A program made the translations under genes and the position numbers. Below are positions 25,266-37,000 of a stretch of DNA of 64,000 nt, in pieces. Source of the DNA: Liquidambar formosana (Eukaryota; Streptophyta; Magnoliopsida; Saxifragales; Altingiaceae); assembly GCA_039720395.1 (NCBI GenBank), contig JBBPBK010000130.1, positions 360,067-424,066 on the forward strand, given 5' to 3'. Within the stretch, counting starts at the first letter, position 1. Every line of letters begins with the position of its first letter. Under the pieces are notes generated by a model, which made no database searches, was not told the origin of the DNA, and worked only from the letters and a program-made list of their open reading frames with translations.

Positions 25266-25270
25266 ATTGT
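25266..25270. other. Target-site duplication ATTGT, right (nested solo LTR)
   Basis: Matches 22523–22527. Confidence 0.85.
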
Positions 25271-25312
25271 TGCAAAAACAAACCTCCTTGAACTGGAAAA
25301 TAACACGAATGG

Positions 25313-25333
25313 TGTCCCACCGAGTGTGCCAAA
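25313..25333 (-). other. Candidate primer-binding site of the Tat element
   Basis: A few bases inside the 5' LTR the minus strand reads TTGGCACACTCGGTGGGAC, starting TGG as primer-binding sites do. I could not assign the priming tRNA. Confidence 0.5.
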
Positions 25334-25336
25334 AAG

Positions 25337-26040
25337 TGTTTCCTCCAAAATTTCGATTCTGGGGATTGGGTTGCGCGAGCGTGCCAGCCACTAAACTATG
25401 ACGAATTGCAGGTTTTACCTTGCCTTGAATGGACTCAAGGACTTTTCTGTGACAAGTAACTGAGATAAACAAAATAATAACAGAAACTAAAAAGAAACGC
25501 TTACTACGGAGGAAGCCATTTTCATTGATCAATTTCTGGAATTACAATGATAGACAAAGGGGTGCACACGCCTTTGACCAGAAAAGAGCACACGTTTCTG
25601 GTTTTAAAGTCCTAGAGTTCTAAAAGAAAATGAAAAAGATAAAGTTCCTAAGAACTGGTTTGTTGATTGATGTCGAAGGAGGTTTCCAGGTGGCTGCTCT
25701 CTCTTTTTTATATGCTTCATTCGTAACCGTTCCTTATACTTCGCTCATTAACTGCCCATTTCCACGATCCTTTAGCTCTCATAACCCCCACGTTCTATAA
25801 CCCTCTATGACCTCTTTTCAGAAACCATTTCCATTACGTGGGGCCCTCCACGATTTCATTCTGGAAGCCATGTTTATCACGTGGTTAATTAACTACTTTC
25901 CATTGCAGATAACAATTCGGCCTTATCTGGCCGATCTGAAAAGTTTTAACCCCGCAAACCGTGGATAGCTTTTGAGTTTACCTTCATGATTCTTTGACCG
26001 AACACTCAAAAGTTGTTAGGCCGATTTTAGGGTGTAAACA
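25337..26040 (-). repeat. LTR, 5' relative to gag-pol (704 bp)
   Basis: Partner of 10664–11356; ends TGTAAACA and is followed at once by the CTATC duplication. Confidence 0.95.
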
Positions 26041-26045
26041 CTATC
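26041..26045. other. Target-site duplication CTATC, right
   Basis: Matches 10659–10663. Confidence 0.9.
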
Positions 26046-27160
26046 ATAGCAGAGCAGCTCTATCTTTGCGATTTCAAGTGGAAGACCCATATTGCCTTTT
26101 TTACTCTTTTGAGCTTGAGACTGCAAAGCATCTTTTCTTTCTTTGTCCTACTTCTCAATCTTTGTGCTTTGCCAAGGGGCATCAGAACAGATTGTTTCTC
26201 CCATTTCTCAATTTCAGATTGGTGCACTGTGGTTATGAACCCCTGAATCCTCTTTAGCGATCAAGATATCGAAAAAGACATATTCATTCTTTGGGCTAGT
26301 TTTTTCCTTAATTTATTTTGGTGCTGTAGAAACCTTCTTCTTCCTAAAAATCAGTAGCTAGATGCTCAAAAAATCTTAAATCAAATTTTCCAGAGTGTGC
26401 AGGATTTTCTTCAAGCAAATTTGGGTCAATCTTTGGTCGACCATAGTACCCCTTGCCTAAGTCCATTTTGGGAATGGCCTCCTTCTAGGTTTATAAAGAT
26501 AAATGTTGATGTAGCGGTTGGTTCGAAGTCAAGTCACACAGCCTGCATTGCCAGAGACGAGTACGGCTTTGTCTTGGGTGCTTAGGTAATTGTTCACCCT
26601 ATGACTGATCCGGCTCTCGCTGAAGCTTACGCAACTAGGTTGGCTTGCTTATCTTCACGTGATAAGGGATGGTCTTCGATGTGTTTTGAAGGTGATAGTG
26701 TAAGTAATTATAAATGATATTCTCTCACCTTCCTTTTCTAGTGCTTGGTCTTATGATGTTATCATTTTGGACATAAAGTCTATTATTATACCCTAATGCC
26801 ATGTTTGTTTGGTTGGAATGGAATGAGTGGGAATGGAATCTGATTCCATACTTAAAATAACTTGGAATGGAGTGGAATGATCCATTTGTCTTTTTTGATT
26901 CCATTCCAGTTTAACTATCTTATCCAAACACAAGGTTGGGAATGAATTGGAATGTGATTCCATTCCATCCATTCCATTCCAACCAAACAAACATGGCCTA
27001 AGAGCCTCTTCTTTTAAGAAAGTCAGAAAGTCAACAGAGAGGCGAATGTTGCTACCCATAAGATGGCTCGTTGGGTCCTTGCTATTGGTTTTTTGGGTTT
27101 CCTCGATCCCTTGTGTTTGCCAGAAGTTGTGAGAAATGTTGCCTTGTGGATGGGCCTCGC
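26046..27160 (+). mobile_element. Non-LTR (LINE) element, 3' part, pseudogenic
   Basis: 26053–26170 reads RAALSLRFQVED … ETAKHLFFLCPTSQSLCF, the zinc-binding reverse-transcriptase-associated region (most Cys/His positions visible, at least one lost). 26460–26700 reads FIKINVDVAVGS, CIARDEYGFVLGA and ALAEAYATRLACL, the plant LINE RNase H domain with its first Asp and Glu. After the MITE (26797–26998) the pattern resumes with VNREANVATHKMARW, the domain's closing motif. Stops and shifts break it. The bases left of the Tat element (to 10658) may be its continuation, since the frame stays open for about 20 codons when the insertion is removed in thought. Confidence 0.75.
26797..26998. mobile_element. 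MITE with ~28-bp inverted termini and TAA target duplication (Harbinger-like)
   Basis: The left end TGCCATGTTTGTTTGGTTGG and the reverse complement of the right end (GGCCATGTTTGTTTGGTTGG) match. TAA at 26794–26796 and at 26999–27001 fits the 3-bp TWA duplication of PIF/Harbinger elements. It splits the LINE RNase H domain, so it is younger than that LINE. Confidence 0.75.
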
Positions 27161-28440
27161 CATATATGGTTCATATATTAATTATGATTTTGTGGTAATA
27201 GATTGATAGTTCAATTTCATGTCACGGATCTGGTTTTAAAAAATTTACGTAAAACAAAATGAAATAATCTCATTTCATCAAATGTTTGAATTTAATCAAA
27301 CCATTTTTCCATGTTTCCTATTTATTTTTTGGTTATGGACTTATGGTTCACTCAAAATGAAGACTTCCATGCTCGTAGGGTAAGAAGGCAGGCATGGAAT
27401 TAGAGGCCCACCTTACTTTTAGGGCCCACCTTACTTTTAAGAGCTTGGCTTAGTCCAATCCTGCCTTATTGCCTTTGGTTGTGTTTGAATGCAATGCTTC
27501 TAGAACGAATTTAGAGTAAGGAAGGGAGTTCAAATTTGGCGAAGGCAAAATTTTTTTTTTTCATTTGGAAAATCAAGTGGGGGATTCGCAAAATTCTTGA
27601 AGAGATTTGGAGGACTAAATCTTTCATTTAAATCTGGTTTCAATAGTTATCTTTTCACATTTTAGAAGGGATTTGAAAAATGGTTAAAAATTCAAACTTA
27701 GACCATTGTCACTACGGCCACCTACCACCACCCTCCAACATTACCACAAGCACCACCCCTCACCCATCACTATACTCCGACTACCACCACCTTCTATTGC
27801 CACCACGATTAACTACCTGCTACCATCTAGTATCTCTATCTTCATTATTATCCGCTTATTATAGGGGTGCAAGTTAGTTCGGGTAGACCCGAGGATCAGA
27901 CCAATCCGAGCATCTCTAACTATCTTCATTATTGCCCACTTATTATTTAAACATAAGCTAGATGTGCTCCGTTCTAAACAAAGTAACCTGTGTATATGAA
28001 TTCAATTAAGCTTATAGTTTTTCACACACACACACAACAAAAAAAAAAAAAAAAAAGGAGAGAGGGAGGAACAAGACCAAAAATGTCATCACCAACATAA
28101 AATCAGCAAAACAATTTGATATTTTTTGCCTTACTAAAATATAAAATTGATACATTTTATCTAGTTATTTTTTTAATATTAAAATAATGAACTCAGGTTT
28201 TGGGTTATGCGGATTGCCTGAGGCCACTTATCGTGACCAACCCAAATCGAATTCAAATAGTCATTTTCTATCTGTGCCTAACCTGCAAATTAAATATAAC
28301 TACCAGAGCTAGTCTGAAATTGGAGTTGGATTGGTTTTTTATTTTTTATTTTTTACTATGGATTAGATAGGAAGGGAAAAAGAAGTTGGATCGGGGTTGG
28401 TTGGGTTGAATCCGTTCGGGTTGCACCCCAACAATTAAGG
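27161..28440. other. Intergenic DNA, no supported gene
   Basis: Contains a small direct repeat (GGCCCACCTTACTTTTA twice near 27405–27440) and a (CA)n/A-run at 28025–28057. I see nothing else. Confidence 0.5.
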
Positions 28441-28443
28441 ATC

Positions 28444-28855
28444 AGGCTATTGTCATCACATAAAGTAGTCTAAGCACCCTACTTAGTTTACACATTTTAA
28501 GGTTTTATGAAAAATATAAAAAGTTTTTACAAAAACTAGCCTGCAATCCACTAGAAAATATCATTCCAAACAACTTTGTAAAAGAAAGTTTTGTTAAAAT
28601 CTATCGTTTAAGTGGAGTTTTTGACCATTTTTCATGAAACATTTTGTAAAAATGAAATAGAGATTATAAATTGCCAAAAAATCTATTTAAACGAAAGGTT
28701 TTGAAAAAAATTTATTTACAAAGTTATTTAGAATGATGTTTTTTAGTAGATCATGTGACTATTTTCGTAAATTTCTTTTTATATTTTTCGTAAAACCTTA
28801 AAAAGTTAAACTATGTAGGGGAACTTAAGAGTACTTTATGTGGTGGTAATAGCCT
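28444..28855. mobile_element. Fold-back MITE with ~150-bp arms
   Basis: The left arm starts AGGCTATTGTCATCACATAA and the right arm ends TGTGGTGGTAATAGCCT. The arms stay complementary for about 150 bases with mismatches (for example AAGGTTTTATGAAAAATATA facing TATATTTTTCGTAAAACCTT). Long arms and the absence of coding suggest a Mutator-like MITE. I could not define the target duplication. Confidence 0.65.
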
Positions 28856-28979
28856 CCCTCAATAACTAATTACTAGTACATAAGTTACATAGTGGGCTTA
28901 AATGGGCTGCTGACATCGGCTACTGTTTTGGGCTTTATTTCCAGATACTGTGTCTCATTGTGATTTCCATTACACTTTC

Positions 28980-29290
28980 TTTCTACAATGGTACAAGAAG
29001 TGCCCCTTTGAGCCCTCTCCAGTAGCTGAAAACTGGGCATGCATCAACTGGAAGATGATGACTGAAGGAATGGAGGTCTTGGAAATTAGCAGTGCTCTCC
29101 CCATATATGTCAACACTAGTACTAGAAAAAACACAAGGCGAAGAGCACCATGTGGGCACACAGACCGCCACAATTGCTCAACATCACTTGATACATTGGA
29201 GATGAGATGGACGTTACAATTGAATTTGAAGGTGTTAAACGTGTTGTTATAAGATGTATCAATGCAGTTCCTAGCTTTATATGATTCTTT
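28980..29290 (+). pseudogene. Decayed copy of the 171-residue acidic protein gene
   Basis: Blocks match the gene at 4108 in the same order: GAAAACTGGGCATGCATCAAC against GAAAACTATGCATGCATCAAC, then AAATTAGCAGTGCTCTCC against AAATCAACGGTGCCCTTCTC, then CAATTGCTCAAC against GATTGCTCGACC, and GGAGATGAGATGGACG … AATTGAATTTGAAGGTG against GGAGATGAGATGGATG … AATTGAATTTGGAGGTG. Large parts of the middle are missing and the frame is lost. Presence of upstream leader-like sequence suggests a DNA-level duplication. Confidence 0.75.
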
Positions 29291-29770
29291 CTTTGAAGGA
29301 TATTTTAGACATTTACCTTCATTTTACACATAGAGAGATGGAGACAGAGTAAGGTCCATATCATTGATTCATAGGCTAAATGCAACAAATGAAAGTTGCA
29401 GGCGCATTCTTGGTTTTCAGTTGTGAACTCCTGGCTCAAATTTTTTGGTGTCTATGATGGCCTAAACAGAGCATAAACTAATTAATTGATTTTTTTTAAT
29501 ATTAAAAAAATCAATTCGCCAGAATTCTTCAATTTTTAATTTCAAAAAAAAAAAAATGTTTTTCTTGCTCGAGTTTTATCATAGTAAATAGATAAGGATA
29601 CAAAAAACAAAAATACAAAATACAAAAAACAAATCAAAACAAAAACATAAAATAAAACAATAAAAAGCAAAAAGAACGAACGACGAAAGCAGAAAGTGGA
29701 TTTTCTCCAAACTGCATCTCAATGGAGCATCTCTGAATCTGAAGTCCACAATTGACATGCACAACAATTT

Positions 29771-29991
29771 AGGACTTGTTTGGCTGTCCCATATAATTTT
29801 GTGAGCAAATCCATCATGTATGACAGTAAGAAATCTGGAGGGGAGGCATTCATGAATTCTTAAAAATGATCCTTAGTACCTCCAATTAATGTTTTCTAAT
29901 GGCTCTAATAAAGATGATGGGTTTGTACTTCAAAAGCTACACAAATTACAAGTGGATTAATTAAAATTACATGGGACAACCAAACAGACCC
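29771..29991. mobile_element. MITE with inverted termini
   Basis: The left end GGACTTGTTTGGCTGTCCCA and the reverse complement of the right end (GGGTCTGTTTGGTTGTCCCA) match, and the similarity continues into ATATAATTTT / ATGTAATTTT. About 220 bp, non-coding. Superfamily not resolved. Confidence 0.6.
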
Positions 29992-32490
29992 TTGATGAAT
30001 ATTAATTAAACAGATGAATGCTTAAAATTAGATGGGGTCCGTGTTGGGCTAAGTTATTTTAATTAGATTAGTGAGTTGATTTTTAATTAAAGTGATTTGC
30101 CTTGCCTGTTTGTTTGTTTCCTTTATTTTGTATTTTCTTTTCTTCAAAAGTTGAATGGAGCCTCATTCCAACCCTGAAACAGATACACCACAATCTTCAA
30201 CCCATGGCTTGGATGGGAAATAAAGCTTAAAAGAGAGTATTGATATGGATTAATTATTGTTTAAGTTTGGTGGAACCAAGATTTATTGACTAATGACCAT
30301 GCAGACACTTCAAGCCTCCAACACATGTGAATTGTGGACCTGTGGTGACCAAAACGCCCTTTCTCACTCCTCTGACTCTTTCTCTTTCAAACCAATCAAA
30401 CCAAGACACATATGTACTAAAGTTCACTATGCTTGCTCCCATCTAATCATCACACAACTTTCATGGTTGATGGCTCCCCTTTGTGGAGTGAGGATGGGAC
30501 AGGAAAACACTAAACAAAGATAATAGGGTCCAGCCATACAGCCATACCATATTTGCCCTCACAGCCCCATTATGGGCCATATGGACCATTATCGACATGT
30601 TCACTTTCTTAATAATACAGTAGTTAGCACCAGAGAGCTAGCTGTAACTCTGTAAGTGAGTTCCCTCTTTCATATTCTTAGCAAGGAAGAAACTCCCCTA
30701 CAAAACTTAAAAATAAAGGTAAGAAAGGAACTGTCTAAGCAGTGTAGATAACATTAGTTTTTTCTTAGTGAGATTGCTAAGAGAGTGCTCTCATCGTCTT
30801 TCGAATGGGTTCTCTTATTTTCTAACTAATTTGGGCCCCGTAATTCAAGACACATAGGTGACAGGTTGTCAATTTTATCAATTTTATCAAATTCCATAGT
30901 ATTTTTAATGAAAAGTTGTGTACAAGTCCTTTAGAGGGTCTTTTATCTAACAGTGGGATGCATACTTTAAGATTAGAATAATATTATTTAAAATAAGGAG
31001 GAGAGCTTGTCAACACATACTTGAGAGAGTCTTTCCCTCTTTATTTCAGCTTGTTAGTTGTGAAAAACTTATGTGTAACTGTGACACTGCTGATGTGATG
31101 TCATAGGCTAACAAGAGTTAAGTGAAGTGAAATTGTCGTAATATTTTTTTATCCTACAATCTTATTTGTTTGGATCCTATCGCCCATGACACTACATGCC
31201 CGTGTCCCCATTACATAGAAGACTAACTCGTAACATTGGTTCTTTAACATTATTGTACTTGTTTAAACAAATGATTGTTGCAATTATATGAGCTTGTAAG
31301 CTTTTAGTGTTAAAGCTGATGTACCATGGGCAACTCCCATGAACGTGCCGTTCTCTTTTTAAATTTATTTTGTTATTTTATAAAGAAAAGGTGATCTTAG
31401 AAGCTTTCGAAACCTACTTTACTTCCTGTCATTGTATTACTGTACAACAGGGCTTTTATTTGTTGCTTGTTTGTTTTATTTTGTTTTTTATATGGAGTAT
31501 TTTATTATGGTGGAAGACAACTAATAATAGACAATGGTCAAATTGCATGTATATGTATGTATTGGATGGTGATCGAGTGATTACATGTTAATATAAATGT
31601 ACACTTATATTAAAATTGTATCTTATGCATATATTAATAGGTTATATAATATATTAGGCCAACACACGGGGTATAATTTGCAAGTAGGAACTTTGAATCT
31701 GTATAATAATAAAATGTGTCTTAGAGAGAGAAAATGATTGTTAGAGTCAAAGTCAAGAAGAAAAAGTGTTAAAACAATAACATATTACTGTGTTGCTGAT
31801 TGATAGTATATAACAAAATAGTAACATATTATTGCTTAACAGTATAATTTGCAAAATAGTAATATGACAGCAAAATCATAACATGTTACTGTTTCAATAT
31901 ATATATATATATATATATTTTTTTTGTTAAGAATTATCAAATCACAATAGGTATTGCTTTGAAGATCACAACAAGTAGATTCTAATAACAATTTATTATT
32001 ATTATTTTTTTTCGAAAATGGATGTGTATCTTGCAAGTTATAAGCTTTTAAAAATTGAAAAACAAAAAAATAAATTATTTGCATAAGGTGTCCTTACTAA
32101 CAAAAAAGAGAATGCCCTTACAAGGAAGAAAGAGTAAATTAAGATTTTTTCCTTTCTAATATGATGGAGTTACTGCCAATAAGAATACTATGTCGTGGGG
32201 ATATTGAGTTAAAAAATCTTCTGATTGGTTATTATTAAAACCTTTCTTTTGAATAGGGTTACTGCCAATTTTTTTATTATTTAAAGATATTGACATATGA
32301 GAACATGAATTCTAAAAATTGACTCTCTTTTTTACTGTATTTTAAATCTTGAATAAATTTTAGACCTATATTTTATTTTTTTAAAGACACGTGGAATCCT
32401 GTATCCACCCTGTTTTACTCCCAAAAGGGTTTTGAGTCGAGCCCTGCACACAGACACCCTGTCTCTCTCCCACTTATTAGAGAATTTATA
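29992..32490. other. Intergenic DNA upstream of callose synthase
   Basis: AT-rich, with an AT microsatellite at 31898–31917. I see no gene. Confidence 0.5.
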
Positions 32491-32497
32491 TTAGGAG

Positions 32498-32837
32498 TAT
32501 ACAAAAAGCGGCCCATCACACTTTCGAAAGAAACACTCTACATTCCAACACCCACAAAACAGCCCTCACCAGTCACCAACCTTCTCACTTCCTTCGCTGA
32601 GTAACACAGGAAAAAGGAAATCAAACCAAACCATACTTCGAAAAAGCAAAAGCAAAAGATCACTCACAATCTTTCTTTCTTTATTTCTTTCCATTCACCA
32701 AAAAGCACACACAAAAAAAGAAGAAGAAAGCAAACCACGTTAAGTAAAATGGAGAAGATCCCACATATATACTCTCCATTCACGTACTCTTCGTCCTTCC
32801 CACCAACAACAACCAGCTTTCCCAGTTTCTCATACCA
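32498..32837 (+). promoter_or_regulatory. Callose synthase core promoter and 5' leader with an overlapping upstream ORF
   Basis: TATACAAAA at 32498–32506 is a possible TATA box, and an A/C-rich leader with CTTT repeats follows. An ATG at 32749 in strong context (AAAATGGA) opens an 88-codon frame that runs to 33015, past and out of frame with the main ATG at 32838, whose context (CCAATGG) is weaker. Confidence 0.45.
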
Positions 32838-34015
32838 ATGGCAGAAATTGTGTTGGCAGAACCCATCCAGGGAAGTGACACTGAGTATACAAGAAGACCC
32901 ATTACAAGGTCACTCTCGACAGGGCACGTTCATGGCCCCGAGCCTTTCGACAGCGAGAGGTTGCCGGTCACTTTGGTTTCGGAAATTCGAAAGTTTCTAC
33001 GCGTCGCCAACATGATTGAAGCCGTTGAGCCTCGTATTGCGTATCTTTGTAAGTCATATATGTCATCTGAAAAACATTGCTTTTATTTATATATATTACT
33101 TGAAGGCTCAGGATTTTAGTTAGTGGTAATATGCAAATGCTATTGATTATGATGTCTTGCTCATTATTTTCCAGCTTAAAGCAAGAATTTGAGTTTATTG
33201 TTCTTCTCTTATTTGGACTCGACAATTAGAGAAATGGGTTTTGATTACTTTTCACACAATTTGCAAATCCTGCTCTGGTTGGTTTTTCTGAGAAATGTAA
33301 TTTGGGAAATTAATTTTTATTACTAGTAATATGCAAATGTGATTGGTCATGACATATTGGTTATGATTTGCCAGCTTAATTTAAGAATTTCGGTTTCTTT
33401 TTGGTTCTTCTTTTACTTGGATTAGACAATTAGAGAAATGGATTTTGATTTCTAGTCACAAAATTTGCAAAACATGTGCTCCCAAGTAGTATATTAGTTT
33501 GAACATAACTTATTGAGTTTTGCTTCTCACTTTAGTTCAGACCACAGAGGACTCAAACTACAATGTCTACTGATTTTGGAAATTGGGTATGTCATTGTAA
33601 GGGAGATGATTTGGATGTCTTAAACTTTGCATTGCTCATGAAATTTTATTTATGACTTTTCATCTTAGCAAGATTGCAAGAAGCTTTATTTATTCTTTTC
33701 ATTCCTTGCATTAACAGCCGAGCACTGTTTGGTTTATGAGAAAATGTAATGAATGAAAAGGACTTAAATTTTGAAATAGTAAATAATTTTATTGTCTAGG
33801 ACCTATGAAAAAAAAAAAGTTGCATGGAATTTTTACAATTATCTATCATAGTATATATATAAACGTGCTCACCTAAGTTATATCAACACCATGCGTTAGG
33901 GGTTGTACCCTGTGCATGGGTCCAATGTACCCTGTCACCCACTAATGCACGAGGTTCAACCCCCAATGTGAGGGTTGATGTAACTTATATCAGCATGTGC
34001 TCACTTGATCGTTAT

Positions 34016-34076
<61 letters not shown>

Positions 34077-37000
34077 GGAAGCCTAACTAACATAAACACA
34101 ACATTCTTGATTTTAATTTATTTAATTTATTTCCGTTTTCTATGATACCAAACGATGTTTATTGGATATATTTGTAAGTTATATGTGATTTTACAAGATT
34201 GATTTTAAGATATTATTTGGAAAATTCATAATTATAATTTCTATTTTCTACTAATTGGATTTTGGGGTCCATTATAGCAGAGACTATTCGCTGTGATCCC
34301 TAGAAAAGATATTAATTTATATGAGGTTAGGATTACGATCTGCCATGTTAGAGTAGAAATGCTCATTTATGGTGTTTCCTTACATGGGTTTGAACAATCA
34401 GAAAAAGGAGGGATTATGATTTGCCATGTTAGAGCAGGAATGCTCTCTGGTGTTTCCTTACAAGGGATTGAACAATCTGAAAAAGGAGAGCTAAGACTTA
34501 TATTTGTTAGGCATTTGTGATCTGTAAGACATTGGTGCCCATATAATGAGTTTATATTTCAAGGATAAGGATTGATTTTCAATATAATTATTTAGTATTT
34601 CAATTACTTGTAATTTGGATTTTGCCATTCTTCGTGAATGATGGTGCGGATGGTTAAGACTAAAATAATGTCGTTATAAATAATATAACATTGGTGCCAT
34701 CTTAAAGCAATAAAGACAGTTCTTATTCTCCTTTTGCTTGGATTGGACAATCATAGATATCGATTTTGATTTCTAATAATAAAATTTGAAAAACATACAC
34801 CTTAACCAATAATCTCGTTTGGACTATAATTAATGTGTTGTGCCTCCCACATTAATAAATTTGGAAGTTGGAGTTCCATTCTAGCAGAGATGATGTGGAT
34901 GATTAAATGATCCCATTGATTATGATATGCCATGTTAAAGCAAGATTTGTATTTGTTTTTTTTTTTTTTTCCCTTGCATTGAATAGTTAGAGAAATGGGG
35001 TTCACTATATAATTATTTAACTGGCCATACACGATTCCTCAAAGTGGTATTCAAGTTTGGCTTACAAGTAATGTGCTGGGCATTTCACATTGTTTGGGTG
35101 GGTTTTGTGGGCAGGCCGCTTTCATGCTTTTGAAATAGCTCATAACATGGACCGCAATTCAAGTGGACGGGGTGTTCGGCAATTTAAGACTTCTCTTCTT
35201 CAGCGACTTGAACAGGTATTTACTAAGATTAATGCTTATTTTGGACCATAGGAATTTTATAATTGGGTGGCCACATTGGTTCACCTTTGTAAGTTCTTGC
35301 ATACATTAAGGAGGATTTGAATTGAACTGATTTTTAGAAGAAAATAGATGTACTAGAAATATTGTACATGTCCATACTCTCTGTCTCTTCCATTTGAAAG
35401 ATCTTGTAAAGATTTCTCCTAGAAGCCTAGGCTATTAAGTGGAGGACTCAAACAAGTATATGAAGACATGTTAAACTTAATATTTAATTGATGTGGGATG
35501 TGGGACTTCCCAACACTCCCCCTCACGTGCAGGCCTAACAAGACACAAACGGGCCTATCATGTGGACAACAAAGACATGCTCACGAATGAAACGGCCCAA
35601 AAACAACATGCTCTGATACCATGTTAGGTTTCCAATCTAACAGCCTAAACTGTTAAGTGAGGGCCCAAATAGGTATATGAAGCCATGTTAAACTCAATAT
35701 TTAATCGATGTAGGATTTGGTATTTTTCCAACACTCCCGCTCACATGCAGGCCTAACAAGATAGAAATGGGTCTGTCACGTAGACCACAAAGAAGGACTC
35801 ATGAATGAAATGGGCTCAGAAACGACATGCCCTGATATAATGTCAAGTTTCCAGACTAAAAGCCTAAGTTGTTTGGTGGAGAGTTCAAACAAGTATATGA
35901 AGTTATGTCAAATTTTATAATTAGTTGATGTGGGATGTGGTGGCTGTCACGTGAACAACAAAGACGGGCTCACAAATGAAACGGCTCAAGAATAACATGC
36001 TCTAATACCGTGTTAAGTTTCAAACCTTAAAGCCTAAGCTATTAGGTAGAGGGTTCAAACAAGTATATGAATATATGTTAAATTTTATAGTTAATCAATG
36101 TGGGATGTGGTATTTTTCCAACACTTCCCCTCACGTGTAGGCCAAACAAGATAGAAACACGCCTGTCACATGAATAATAAAGGACTTAAACGTCCTAAGA
36201 ACGACGTGCTGTAAGCCTGTAATACCATGTTAAGTTTCCAACCCAACAACCTAAGCTATTAGGTGGAGGGCTCAAACTGATATATGAAACCATATCGAAC
36301 TTAATATTTATACGATGTGGGATGTGGGATGTAGGATTTCCCAACACTCCCCCTCATGGGTAGGCCTAGCACAACATAAACGGGCCTGTCACATAGATGA
36401 CAACAATGGGCTCTCAAACGAAAAATGGCCCAAGAACAACAGCAGTAGCAATAGGCTCTGATACCATGTTACGTTTCCAACCTAAAAGCCTAAACTATTA
36501 GGTGGAAGGCCCAAACAAGTATATAAAGCTATGTCAAATTTTATAATCAACCAATGTGGGATGTGGTATTTTTCCAACACTCCGCCTCATGAACAAGCCT
36601 AACAAGATAGAAACGGGCTTGTTGCATGGACAACAAAGATGGGCTCACAATAAAATGGCCCAAGAAAGACATGCTTTGATACTATTATAAGTTTCCAACC
36701 TAAAAGCCTAAGTTGTTAGGCTCTGTTTGTGTTTGTGTTGGTTTGACTTACATTTTTAACTTTACATACATCTTCAATTTGATTCCCTCTCTCTTTCTCT
36801 ATGGATACCTTTCCGTGTTTTTATTGTTTCACCCATATATCCATCTCAATTGGTTTTTTATTTTTTATTTTTTAAACTTGTTTTTACATATAGCTTGTTC
36901 TATATACCTACACATGATTATACTGATTTTTCTATATATATAGCTCAATGTTGTAATGTGTTGGTTAGTTGGTTTTAATTTTGTTTAAGCTTGTCTTTTG

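Larger units (their letters stand above)
10664..26040 (-). mobile_element. Tat-lineage Ty3/gypsy LTR retrotransposon, degenerate, 15.4 kb
   Basis: Two LTRs (10664–11356 and 25337–26040), each TGTTT…AAACA, flanked by identical CTATC target duplications. The coding strand is minus: gag near 22.5 kb, then protease, RT, RNase H, a second RNase H and integrase, ending near 15.3 kb. A second RNase H behind the first, and a long region between integrase and the 3' LTR with an antisense frame, are hallmarks of the Tat group (Ogre, Retand, Grande relatives). Reading frames are broken by stops and shifts, so the copy is dead. The LTRs differ at about 27 sites in their first ~255 bases, mostly transitions, so insertion is old. 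A 2.7-kb solo LTR is nested at the gag start. Confidence 0.93.

Noticed and set aside
35416..36720. Regularly spaced repeats as a possible CRISPR-like array
   Set aside because: Repeats are about 110 bp, the spacers are alike rather than unique, and the blocks have LTR, primer-site and polypurine features; this is plant nuclear DNA.
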